Positions 23,023 to 32,213 of a stretch of DNA of 64,000 nt are shown here, one piece after another (position 1 is the first letter of the stretch; each line of letters begins with the position of its first letter). This stretch comes from Bacillus marasmi (GTDB lineage Bacteria > Bacillota > Bacilli > Bacillales > Cytobacillaceae). A program made the translations under genes and the position numbers. The DNA lies in assembly GCF_902168435.1 (NCBI RefSeq), contig NZ_LR656166.1, positions 186,001 through 250,000 on the forward strand, in the 5' to 3' direction. The notes beneath the pieces were generated by a model. It had not been told where the DNA came from, made no database searches, and saw nothing but the letters and a program-made list of their open reading frames with translations.

Positions 23023-24285
23023 ATGGAAGCAACGAACAGAAATAAGGGTTATTTTATGATGGCAGTACTTTGGCTCGCCTATGTGACATTTGCGATGAAC
23101 TGGGTAGCTGGGTCTTCGTTAACACCGCAGATTACCCAGACATTTTTCGGTGGACCAGTAAATCCTGTTATTGCCCAATTAGTCAACTACTCTATTACTA
23201 CAGCTCGCGTGTTTGCCAATATTTTAGCTGCGATTATCTTGATGAAGATGGGCCCAAAGAAAGCTGCTGGAACAGCGATAGCATTATTAATGATGGGTCT
23301 CGTAGCGATATATCTTCCGAATTATTGGGCATACACTATTGCGCGAATGGTAATGGCAGTTGGTGGCTCAATGGTAATTGTATATATGAATCCGGTTGTA
23401 GCTCATTATGTTAAGGACTCTAAGGAAAAGTTGCGAATCAATGCCGCAAATACGGTTTCCTATAATGTTGGGGCCTTTGTTGTGGCGATTTTATTCACGC
23501 TGTTTGCCAAACAAATGGTAGTAAATTGGCAACTCACCTTAACGATTTTTGCTTCATTCACTTTATTGGTTTTCATCGCTTGGTTGCTAAAGGCAGAAAA
23601 CTATGAAACACAGTCTCAAGCAAGCACCGATGAAGAAGAATACGGTTATAAAGATGCTTTGAAGGATCCATTTTTATGGCGATACGGTTTAGCGTTTGCT
23701 TCCTTCTTAACTCTATACGTATTATCGCTAGTAAGCTTTAAAGCAATTTTTGACCAATATACATTACTTAATGGTTCTGTAACAAATTTACTAATCTCTG
23801 GTTTTGGTATTCTAGGTACGTTTGTGGGAATCCGTATTGGTAATGAAGGGGCACAGCGTAAGCCGGCGCTAGTAATGTCGGGCATGATAATGGTAGGAGC
23901 TTTTGGACTGGCTTTATTTTTCGCAAATGTAAATCCACTATTTTCATATATTTTTATTTCCATCTCCGGCTTTGCGATGTTTATTCAGTACCCTATCTTT
24001 TTGAATTTACCTCATGAGTTAAAAGGGATGACGCCGCAAAAATTAACTATTATGTTTGGATTGTTTTGGGCAATCGCTTATGCTGGCCAAACGATTGCGA
24101 CCATCATCTGGAGCTTTATTTTAGGAAAATCAGGATATGTACCAGCGATGATATTCTTTATTTCAGTAGCAAGTGCTTATGTTTTTCTTGTAGCGACCTT
24201 TCCGGAAACAAGAGAGAAAGAAAATGCATTTAAAACTCGTCATCACAAGGCTCCATTTTGGATTAAATTACACTTTGGAAAGTAA
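23023..24285 (+). CDS. MFS transporter, probably linked to lactate or fermentation
   Basis: A 420-residue, 12-span transporter beginning 'MEATNRNKGYFMMAVLWLAYVTFAMNWVAGSSLTPQI'. The loop 'LKAENYETQSQASTDEEEYGYKD' separates the two halves near residue 200. The start at 23023 follows GAGGTGG; an upstream in-frame ATG at 22942 lies inside a Rex operator and is rejected. B. subtilis has ldh followed by the LctP lactate permease under Rex; here a different family occupies the place next to ldh, with its own Rex sites. Lactate export or uptake is therefore a reasonable inference, not shown by motif. Confidence 0.8.
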   Translation: MEATNRNKGYFMMAVLWLAYVTFAMNWVAGSSLTPQITQTFFGGPVNPVIAQLVNYSITTARVFANILAAIILMKMGPKKAAGTAIALLMMGLVAIYLPNYWAYTIARMVMAVGGSMVIVYMNPVVAHYVKDSKEKLRINAANTVSYNVGAFVVAILFTLFAKQMVVNWQLTLTIFASFTLLVFIAWLLKAENYETQSQASTDEEEYGYKDALKDPFLWRYGLAFASFLTLYVLSLVSFKAIFDQYTLLNGSVTNLLISGFGILGTFVGIRIGNEGAQRKPALVMSGMIMVGAFGLALFFANVNPLFSYIFISISGFAMFIQYPIFLNLPHELKGMTPQKLTIMFGLFWAIAYAGQTIATIIWSFILGKSGYVPAMIFFISVASAYVFLVATFPETREKENAFKTRHHKAPFWIKLHFGK

Positions 24286-24383
24286 CAATAGTGCGAAATG
24301 GAAAAACTTATGAAGATTCACAATTAATTCAAATTGCTGAAAATGTTATATCAAAATAATAAGGTATACTATATCGGAACAGA

Positions 24384-24401
24384 TTGTTAAGTATTTCACA
24401 A
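24384..24401. promoter_or_regulatory. Rex-type operator upstream of ldh
   Basis: TTGTTAAGTATTTCACAA, close to the Rex consensus, 14 bases after a TATACT -10 box (24365-24370) and 69 bases before the ldh start. Confidence 0.75.
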
Positions 24402-24434
24402 AGTTGCAATTACACATTCAGATTTTATCAATAA

Positions 24435-25430
<996 letters not shown>

Positions 25431-25442
25431 TTATTAGAAATA

Positions 25443-25470
25443 GAGTAGGACCTAATTTTGGGTCCTACTC
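25443..25470 (+). terminator. Terminator after ldh
   Basis: GAGTAGGACC pairs perfectly with GGTCCTACTC across an 8-base loop. The stretch from 25471 to 25721 holds no other feature I can support. Confidence 0.75.
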
Positions 25471-25721
25471 AATTTTCAAAAGGATAGCTGTACAGCGGTC
25501 ACAAAAGACCTTATTTTATATAATTCTACTATGTTAATGACTTAACCGGACAATGTATACCTTATTTACACGAAAACGATTAAATCATGTCTAATGATAA
25601 ACGAATAAAGAACCAAAGGTCCGTATCGTCAATCAAATCAGTCTATTTGGTAAAATTAACGTACTGTGTGTCCGCAATGAATCTTATTTTCATAGCATTT
25701 TCGGTCAAGAGCAACTTTAGC

Positions 25722-26285
25722 CTAACCTCGCTCTTTCTTCAAATCATCGGTTTGTTTTCTGCCTCGATAAAATAATTCATCAGGTGCTGCTTCAGCAACT
25801 TTTGCAGTAATTTGATCAGGTTCAATGCAATAAACCACTGTTTTACTGCCTAATGATGAACGATACTTTTCCACAAATGGTTTTGCGAGCTTTCCTTCAA
25901 AATATCCTGGTACAAATTTTTCTAACATTGTCTGCAATGCGCTTGTTGCGTCCTCTAAATCGCTCACCTTTTTTACATGTCCAAAAACCATCACGCTTCT
26001 ATAAGCGGTTCCAATATCAGCTGGCACTGGATGAGCAATCGTACCTGAATCCTCTGAAACAGTGAAGCAAACGCGGCTACAATTATTTAGTGCATCTGTT
26101 TTGCGCCCTTCGTCGCTTGAGTGAAAATAAATCTTCTGGTCCATCCATACAAAATTTAACGGGACTACATAGGTTCCTTCTTTATCGTTCAGCCCTAAAT
26201 ACCCAACTTTTGCTGTAGTAAGTAGGTGATTAATTTTTGATTCATCCTTTAATTCATTAACTTTACGTCTTATTGGTCTATACAT
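25722..26285 (-). CDS. Pyridoxamine 5'-phosphate oxidase-like FMN-binding protein (NimA-like)
   Basis: A 187-residue split-barrel flavin-binding protein. It reads 'MYRPIRRKVNELKDESKINHLLTTAKVGYLGLNDKEGTYVVPLNFVWMDQKIYFHSSDEGRKTDALNNCSRVCF', the NimA/PNPOx-like pattern seen in nitroimidazole-reductase-type proteins. The physiological substrate is unknown; some relatives reduce 5-nitroimidazoles or bind haem. AAGAAGG precedes the ATG. It is divergent from bioW, so the 150-base interval holds both promoters. Confidence 0.82.
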   Translation of the reverse strand: MYRPIRRKVNELKDESKINHLLTTAKVGYLGLNDKEGTYVVPLNFVWMDQKIYFHSSDEGRKTDALNNCSRVCFTVSEDSGTIAHPVPADIGTAYRSVMVFGHVKKVSDLEDATSALQTMLEKFVPGYFEGKLAKPFVEKYRSSLGSKTVVYCIEPDQITAKVAEAAPDELFYRGRKQTDDLKKERG

Positions 26286-26317
26286 GTTGAACCTTCTTTC
26301 ATAGTCATGTAAGTTTT

Positions 26318-26361
26318 TTGTTAACCATTTTCGTTTAAAAGTTTACATTTTGTGTTATAAT
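26318..26361 (+). promoter_or_regulatory. BirA-like operator and promoter of bioW
   Basis: TTGTTAACC (26318-26326) and AGTTTACAT (26340-26348) are a degenerate inverted pair like the BirA operator, core spacing 15. TATAAT at 26356-26361 is the likely -10, so the operator overlies the -35 region. BirA with biotinyl-AMP would repress the operon. Confidence 0.6.
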
Positions 26362-26433
26362 GGCAACTGAATTATGACAGATAATAGTTTTTATTTTTAT
26401 TAAAAATTATACCTTAATTGTGGGGGAATAAAG

Positions 26434-27198
26434 GTGGAGGAAGAACAATTTTATAGTGTTAGAATGAGAGCTTCACAAAACGGGAGGCATGAATGTGGGG
26501 GGAAGCATATTTCCGGTGGTGAAGCGATTTCTACGTACGACAATCTGCAAAAAGCTGTTAGCGACTTATTAGAAAAAGGTTTACAACATACACGAGGAAA
26601 ACCGGATTTCATGCAAGTTCAGTTTGAAGTGATAGAGGAACCTTTCATAAAAATAAAACCATTAGACATCGTGACAAATGAAGTAACAACAGTGGAGGAT
26701 GGACATTCAGTTGTGATGAGGCTATTAGAGTCAGCAGGTATTCAACAAAAAATCATTCAAAAAGTATATGAACAAATAACTGAATATTCAGGCGCAAGAG
26801 GCGCGATCATCGTTGATTATCGCACGGGAGAGAGACTGGATGATAGGTTTGAACGGGGAATCCGGGTTTCAAGAATGGATTGGAATGTAGGTAATTTTGC
26901 TGATTGGGCAGAAGCTAACAATATGCCTAATCATTCTAGAGTGAAAGAGGCGCTAGTGCTCGCATCAAAGGTAAGTTCCCATCCGTCCTCAATCGCTGAA
27001 TTATGCTGGTCCGACGATCCAGATTATGTAACGGGGTACGTAGCTAGCAGGAAGTTAGGCTATCAGAGAATTACAAAACTTAAAGAATTAGGTGATGAAC
27101 AAGGCTGTCGAATTTTTTTCGTTGATGGTACTACATGCCTAGATTCATATATTCACTTTTTAGAAAAGCAACCAGTTTTTATTCACTGGGAGAAGTAG
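26434..27198 (+). CDS. bioW: 6-carboxyhexanoate--CoA ligase (pimeloyl-CoA synthetase)
   Basis: A 254-residue enzyme, the size of B. subtilis BioW. It converts pimelate, CoA and ATP to pimeloyl-CoA, the first committed step of biotin synthesis in Bacillus. Recognised by 'FYSVRMRASQNGRHECGGKHISGGE', 'RGKPDFMQVQFEVI', 'RGIRVSRMDW', 'HSRVKEALVLASKVSSHP' and 'AELCWSDDPDYVTGYVA', all conserved in BioW. The start is a GTG at 26434 after TGTGGGGGAATAAAG. The BirA-like operator lies about 85 bases upstream and bioF follows 42 bases downstream. Confidence 0.93.
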   Translation: MEEEQFYSVRMRASQNGRHECGGKHISGGEAISTYDNLQKAVSDLLEKGLQHTRGKPDFMQVQFEVIEEPFIKIKPLDIVTNEVTTVEDGHSVVMRLLESAGIQQKIIQKVYEQITEYSGARGAIIVDYRTGERLDDRFERGIRVSRMDWNVGNFADWAEANNMPNHSRVKEALVLASKVSSHPSSIAELCWSDDPDYVTGYVASRKLGYQRITKLKELGDEQGCRIFFVDGTTCLDSYIHFLEKQPVFIHWEK

Positions 27199-27240
27199 GG
27201 AAAATTTTAGACGATTTGTAACGAGGGGAACGGATGATTA

Positions 27241-28410
27241 ATGGAATTTAATCAATGGTTAAATGAAAGATTACATAAAACAATTGAATCGGGGTTATAT
27301 CGAACGTTACGGACGATGACAAGCGCTCCTAATCCGAAAGTGAATGTCGACGGCACTCAGCAGCTTGTCTTTTCATCGAATAATTATCTAGGACTTGCAA
27401 ATGACCGTCGCTTGATTTATGCTGCTGAGGAAATTTTACATGATTTTGGCGTAGGAAGCAGTGGGTCTAGATTAACAACAGGTCATTCAAAGTGGCATCA
27501 AAAGCTTGAGGAAAAAATCGCAACTTTTAAACAGACTGAAGCAGCTCTGCTCTTTTCTTCAGGATATTTAGCCAATGTCGGGGTTTTGTCGGCCATTCCA
27601 GAAGAAGGGGATGTCATACTAAGCGACAAATTAAACCACGCTAGTTTAATAGATGGCTGTCGATTGTCAAAAGCCGAAACGGTTGTTTATCAGCATGTTG
27701 ACATGGAGGACCTTGAAGAAAAGCTTTCTGAAGCACAATCCTATAACCATCGTTTCATTGTAACAGATGGTGTGTTTAGCATGGATGGAAATATTGCTCC
27801 ACTTGATAAGATCATGGCGCTTGCCAAGCGCTACAACGCCTTTGTAATTGTCGACGATGCCCATGCGACAGGGGTGCTAGGTGAGAATGGAAGAGGAACA
27901 AGTGAATATTTCAATCTGCGTCCTGATATTGTGGTTGGGACTCTTAGTAAAGCAGTTGGAACAGAAGGTGGTTTTGTTTGCGGCTCACAAGTGTTGATTG
28001 ATTTTCTAAGAAATCATTCTCGCACTTTCATCTTTCAAACTGCGATGGCCCCCGCGATATGTGCGGCTTCCTATGCTGCGATTGAAATCATTGAGACCAG
28101 TGGGGATAAGCGGCAGCGATTACTCGCGAAGTCAGAACAGATTAGAAAAAGCTTGAAGGTGTTGGGATTTTCCCTCAAAGGCGAGGATACACCAATTATT
28201 CCCGTCATCATTGGGGATCCTTCCGCAGCCGAGCTTTTTGGTAAGAGATTGCAAGAGGAAGGAATCTTTGCACCAGCAATCCGTCCGCCTACTGTTGAGT
28301 GGTCTGAAAGCCGGATTCGCTTAACCGTAACAGCGGATCATAGTTCTGAGCAGATTGAGTATTTACTGGAGAGTTTTGAAAAAATTGGAAAACAACTGAG
28401 CATCATCTAA
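27241..28410 (+). CDS. bioF: 8-amino-7-oxononanoate synthase
   Basis: A 389-residue PLP-dependent alpha-oxoamine synthase that condenses pimeloyl-CoA (or -ACP) with L-alanine to give KAPA. The PLP lysine Lys237 in 'VGTLSKAVGTEGG', the cofactor-stacking His133 in 'LNHASLIDGC', the Asp205/His208 pair in 'VDDAHATG', and the C-terminal Arg in 'SRIRLTVTADH' are all present, so it should be active. 'SSGSRLTTGHSKWH' is the family glycine-rich motif. Its position after bioW separates it from Kbl (2-amino-3-ketobutyrate CoA ligase), a close relative. A near-twin without the lysine lies at 16521. Confidence 0.92.
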   Translation: MEFNQWLNERLHKTIESGLYRTLRTMTSAPNPKVNVDGTQQLVFSSNNYLGLANDRRLIYAAEEILHDFGVGSSGSRLTTGHSKWHQKLEEKIATFKQTEAALLFSSGYLANVGVLSAIPEEGDVILSDKLNHASLIDGCRLSKAETVVYQHVDMEDLEEKLSEAQSYNHRFIVTDGVFSMDGNIAPLDKIMALAKRYNAFVIVDDAHATGVLGENGRGTSEYFNLRPDIVVGTLSKAVGTEGGFVCGSQVLIDFLRNHSRTFIFQTAMAPAICAASYAAIEIIETSGDKRQRLLAKSEQIRKSLKVLGFSLKGEDTPIIPVIIGDPSAAELFGKRLQEEGIFAPAIRPPTVEWSESRIRLTVTADHSSEQIEYLLESFEKIGKQLSII

Positions 28411-28455
28411 AGAAGGTGATGATGTTTTCGATAGCTGCCCAATAATCTGCTGAAT

Positions 28456-28919
28456 TAGAAAAATGGGAAACAAAGAGGTGGATTGATGACCGAAAACCCT
28501 ACGACCCGAAAAAATGGGAATCAAAGGGCTGGATTGATGTCCGAAAATCTTCCGACTTGAAAAAATGGGAAACAAAGAGTTGGATTGAAGCCCAAAAATC
28601 TTTCGACACGAAAAAATGCGAATCAAAGAGCTGGATTGATGCCCAAAAATCTTACGACCCGAAAAAATGGGAATCAAAGGGCTGGATTGATGCCGGAAAA
28701 TCTTACGACCCGAAAAAATGGGAATCAAAGGGCTGGATTGGTGCCCGAAAATCTTTCAACCCGAAAAAATGGGAATCAAAGAGTCGGATTGATGCCCAAA
28801 AATCTTTCAACTTGAAAAAATGGGAATCAAAGGACTGGATTGATGCCCAAAAATCCTTCAAACCGAAAAAATGGGAATCAAAAAGTCCGATTGAATCCGA
28901 AAATCTGCTGACTCTATAA
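28456..28919. repeat. 51-bp tandem repeat array between bioF and bioI, nine copies
   Basis: The core AAATGGGA recurs at 28461, 28512, 28563, 28614 (AAATGCGA), 28665, 28716, 28767, 28818 and 28869, exactly 51 bases apart. A unit reads roughly GAAAAAATGGGAATCAAAG then GGCTGGATTGATGCCCGAAAATCTTACGACCC. Because 51 is divisible by three, several frames stay open. One frame would give a 17-residue repeat beginning KKWESKGWIDAQKSYDP, open from 28446 to 28919, but it has no ATG and no ribosome-binding site. I treat it as a DNA or RNA repeat, not a gene. Confidence 0.92.
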
Positions 28920-28955
28920 CAATCGCTATCTATTTAAAATAAAGAGGTAAAAAAT

Positions 28956-30167
28956 ATGAAAACTAAACAAGCGGTAAAAATAAAACCATTAACTCTCACA
29001 TCGCCAGAGTTTTTGAGAGATCCATATACAATATATAAGAAAATGCGCTCTACGAACCCAATCATAAAAATGTCAGCCTTCAAATACTCCGGTTGGTACG
29101 TAACCGGTTATGACGAGGCTGTAGCAATCTTAAAAAATACTAAATTTCAAAACCGCGTTCCCTTGCCTAAAGCCGGCACAAAATACGAGGCTTTGAAAAC
29201 GATTCAAGAGGATATGCTTGTATTTAAAAATCAACTAGACCATAAGCGTTTGCGCTTGATTATGAGTAAAGGATTTAAACCGAACGCCATCGAAGGACTG
29301 CGAACATATATGGAAATAACGGCTCACGAACTGCTAGAAGATGTGAAAAATCAACACCATATCGATGTGGTTGCAGACTTAGCCTCTCCATTAGCAAGCC
29401 AGGTGATTGCAAAATTACTAGGAATACCAGAAGCGGATCGACATTTGTTCCGAAGATGGACGCTGGAGTTAATTCCAACGATTGATTTTACGCGGTCCAG
29501 GGACTTATTGGCTCATGGTAATGAAACGATTCAAGAGTTCGTGGATTATATGAAAAGTTTAATCCAACAGCGAAAGCAAGATCAACAGAATGATTTTATC
29601 AGTCAATTAATTAAAGAGGAACTGCAAGGGGAAACGATATCAGTTGGGGAACTGCTTTCTGCCTGTATCTTGCTAGTAATCGCAGGTCACGAGACAACTG
29701 TAAACCTCATTAGTAATGCAATCCTTTGTCTATTGAAAAATCCAGAGCAATTAAGTCTACTTAGGGAGAATCCAGGGCTAATTCAATCTGCGGTTGAGGA
29801 GGTTTTGCGGTTTGAAAGCCCAACGCAATTGACAGCTCGTGTTGCAGCTCAGGCAGTAGAGGTGAATGGAACAACTATTCAGCAAGGGGAGCAGGTCTAT
29901 GTATTGCTTGGAGCAGCAAATCATGATCCAAAACAATACACGAATCCTGAACAATTTGATATAACAAGAAACCCAAATCCGCATATTGCGTTTGGGTTTG
30001 GCTCTCATTTTTGTTTAGGCGCAGCGTTGGCTCGACTTGAAGCCTCAGTTGCAGTCCAAGCGTTCCTAGAGAAATTCGAGCATATCAATTTAGCAACCGA
30101 TCAGCCAAAATGGCGAAAGCTTGCCGGCTTCAGAGCACTCGAAGAACTAATCATCACAGTAAATTAA
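28956..30167 (+). CDS. bioI: Cytochrome P450, BioI-type (pimelate-forming)
   Basis: A 403-residue P450. The oxygen-activation helix 'VIAGHETTVNLI' (near residue 245), the ExxR pair 'EEVLRFE' and the haem-ligand loop 'FGFGSHFCLGAALARLE' with the axial Cys are all present. B. subtilis BioI cleaves the C7-C8 bond of acyl-ACP fatty acids to give pimeloyl-ACP. The assignment to BioI rather than another CYP107 member rests on its place behind bioW and bioF. Here the 51-bp repeat array separates it from bioF. GAGGTA precedes ATG 28956. Confidence 0.82.
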   Translation: MKTKQAVKIKPLTLTSPEFLRDPYTIYKKMRSTNPIIKMSAFKYSGWYVTGYDEAVAILKNTKFQNRVPLPKAGTKYEALKTIQEDMLVFKNQLDHKRLRLIMSKGFKPNAIEGLRTYMEITAHELLEDVKNQHHIDVVADLASPLASQVIAKLLGIPEADRHLFRRWTLELIPTIDFTRSRDLLAHGNETIQEFVDYMKSLIQQRKQDQQNDFISQLIKEELQGETISVGELLSACILLVIAGHETTVNLISNAILCLLKNPEQLSLLRENPGLIQSAVEEVLRFESPTQLTARVAAQAVEVNGTTIQQGEQVYVLLGAANHDPKQYTNPEQFDITRNPNPHIAFGFGSHFCLGAALARLEASVAVQAFLEKFEHINLATDQPKWRKLAGFRALEELIITVN

Positions 30168-30189
30168 GGAAACTCCAACTAAAAAATCT

Positions 30190-30240
30190 AAAAGGACGAC
30201 TTTTCTAAAGTACTAACATATAGAGAAGTCGTCCTTTTCC
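30190..30240 (+). terminator. Terminator after bioI
   Basis: AAAAGGACGACTTTTCT pairs with AGAGAAGTCGTCCTTTT, with a T tract overlapping the right arm. The REP-like element starts immediately after. Confidence 0.85.
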
Positions 30241-30288
30241 GTGAAACAAAACCTGTGAAACAAGAAAATTCGGGGCGTGCCTGTCACC
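30241..30288. repeat. REP-like intergenic element, copy 1
   Basis: GTGAAACAAAACCTGTGAAACAAGAAAATTCGGGGCGTGCCTGTCACC by sections: a GTGAAACA pair, then AAGAAAATTCGGG, then the end block in the CGTGCCTGTCACC orientation. Related copies lie at 41315, 45411, 51344, 51559 and 63579. Confidence 0.85.
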
Positions 30289-31068
30289 TTACTGATCGGC
30301 AAATTTCCACCACATGATGGTTCCTGCAAATCCAAGTAAGCCGGTGGATAGCACAATCACAAAACTAACAATACCTATCGGTTCATTTTCCGCACCGGCA
30401 ATCTGACTGTAGAGAGCGGGAATTGACCACGGAAAATAATACCCATGTCCTGCCGCAGCAATCACCTGCGCAAATACCAACGTAATAACCACAAAACCAA
30501 GTGGTGCCAAGTATCCACGACCGTAACTTGCAAAAAAAGCGACTGGGAAGCTTAAAGCAATTGTTAGCAGTGACGAAGTAACGAATTTAATAAAACCTTG
30601 TTGTGTAATTTCGGTTGAACCACTAGGCAGGTCGATTACGGAGCCGACAACTAAACCTAGCGAGAATACAAAGAGTGAAAGTAACGTACACCAAATGGCT
30701 GCTGCAATAAATTTCGCTATTACAATTGAAGATCTTGGTATCGAGATTGAAAGAAGATCTTTATAGGTCCGGTCAGAATATTCCCGACCAAAAATCCAAC
30801 TGAAGATAAAACCAAAAATTAAAATTCCTCCAACTGCAATTGCTTGTGATAGCAAGCTATAATAAGAAGGCCAACTTGCCTCACCAACTAATTGGGCTTT
30901 TGCTCCTAGTAAACCGGTGGATTTTGCGAGCTCTGGATCTTTTAATACATACATAAAAAATCCGCCCAGCAGCGGAACAATTGTCAACGCAGCGATGGTT
31001 ATCCAGAGGATTGTCGATTTTCTAATTTTTAATAATTCTCCATGTAAAGAAGCTTTTAGCTGTTTCAT
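30289..31068 (-). CDS. ABC-2 type transporter permease
   Basis: A 259-residue protein with six predicted spans in the ABC-2 pattern: a first span near residue 20, then 'AIAVGGILIFGFIFSWIFGREYSDRTYKDLLSISIPRSSIVIAKFIAAAIWCTLLSLFVF', typical of lantibiotic or bacitracin-type exporter permeases. Its start codon overlaps the stop of the ATPase gene by one base (TAATG), so the two are coupled. Substrate unknown; self-protection against a peptide antibiotic is common for this type. Confidence 0.85.
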   Translation of the reverse strand: MKQLKASLHGELLKIRKSTILWITIAALTIVPLLGGFFMYVLKDPELAKSTGLLGAKAQLVGEASWPSYYSLLSQAIAVGGILIFGFIFSWIFGREYSDRTYKDLLSISIPRSSIVIAKFIAAAIWCTLLSLFVFSLGLVVGSVIDLPSGSTEITQQGFIKFVTSSLLTIALSFPVAFFASYGRGYLAPLGFVVITLVFAQVIAAAGHGYYFPWSIPALYSQIAGAENEPIGIVSFVIVLSTGLLGFAGTIMWWKFADQ

Positions 31069-31994
31069 TACTGCTCATTTGCTCCTTTCATGCCGATTGT
31101 TCTAAGGAAAAAGGATTCTAAATCTTCCTCTTCCACTAGTAGCATTGAAGGTGGCATTCCTGCTGTGACCATCATCTCTGCAATTTTTTCTGGATGAGTG
31201 ATAGCTTTTGGGTTATTTATTTCTAATATACCAGATGTGGTAAAACTAGAATGATAATTACCTTTCGCCAGGATCTCCTTTGTCAGGCGATTGTTTCTTG
31301 AGTTTATCAACAAACGTTTCAGTAAGAGTCGATCCAATTCATGAGAAGCGACTTCCCTGATAAGGCTACCATTATGGATAATTCCAATTTTTGATGCCAA
31401 TTTGGAGATTTCACTGAGTATATGACTGGAAATAAAAATCGTCGTCCCATTGTTATTGGCAAGATTCTGTAACAACTCACGTATTTCAACGATCCCTGCA
31501 GGGTCTAATCCGTTTGCTGGTTCATCTAAAATAAGAATCTTTGGTTGGTGAAGAATTGCTTTCGCGATGCCGAGTCTCTGTCCATTACCTAATGAAAGAT
31601 GTTTTGCTTTTTTATGTTTATATGTTGTTAATTCTAGCTGATCCATAATCTTCAAAATGGCATTTTTATCCTTTAATTGTCGTAATCGATAAGTCAACTC
31701 AAGGTTTTCTTGAACGGTAAGCTCGGGATAGGAGGCTGGGGCTTCGACCATATAGCCAACACTTTCCCACAATTTATTTTCTTTATAGCTCACCTTCGTC
31801 CCATCTATATAGCAAGCTCCGGATGTTGGGCGAATCATGCCTAATAACATACGAATCGTTGTGGTTTTTCCTGCACCGTTTAGCCCTAGGAAACCATATA
31901 TTTCCCCTTTGTTTACGCCTAATGTCACGTTGTTAACGGCCAAAGTGCTTTTGTACTTTTTAGTAAGCTTCGTAGTAAGTATGGTTTCAGTCAT
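31068..31994 (-). CDS. ABC transporter ATP-binding protein (BcrA-like)
   Basis: A 308-residue ATPase with Walker A 'GLNGAGKTTTIRMLLG', signature 'LSLGNGQRLGIAKAI', Walker B 'ILILDEPANGLDPAG' and switch His 'ISSHILSE'. The signature has Asn-Gly in place of Gly-Gly. The signature and the 80-residue C-terminal extension fit the BcrA/CcmA-like multidrug group. GGAGGA precedes the ATG. Forms an exporter with the permease at 30289. No two-component system is adjacent. Confidence 0.88.
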   Translation of the reverse strand: MTETILTTKLTKKYKSTLAVNNVTLGVNKGEIYGFLGLNGAGKTTTIRMLLGMIRPTSGACYIDGTKVSYKENKLWESVGYMVEAPASYPELTVQENLELTYRLRQLKDKNAILKIMDQLELTTYKHKKAKHLSLGNGQRLGIAKAILHQPKILILDEPANGLDPAGIVEIRELLQNLANNNGTTIFISSHILSEISKLASKIGIIHNGSLIREVASHELDRLLLKRLLINSRNNRLTKEILAKGNYHSSFTTSGILEINNPKAITHPEKIAEMMVTAGMPPSMLLVEEEDLESFFLRTIGMKGANEQ

Positions 31995-32213
31995 GAACAG
32001 TCCTCCGTTATCAACAATCCGTCTACAATTAGACTAATACAATATGAAAAAGACTATGGCCATAAATTTTCATCGGCACTTTACTATCTTGTTAATGTTT
32101 AGTTATATCATAACATTATTAAAATGGAGGGAATAGAACTTCTCCTTCATTTGACATATAATTGAAACTTATTAATACTTGCTAATTATCATTTACAAAA
32201 GGAGTTGAATAAA

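Noticed and set aside
28446-28919. Frames on both strands across the 51-bp array
   Set aside because: Open only because the unit is divisible by three. No ATG in the longest forward frame and no ribosome-binding site. Kept as a repeat and a finding, not a gene.
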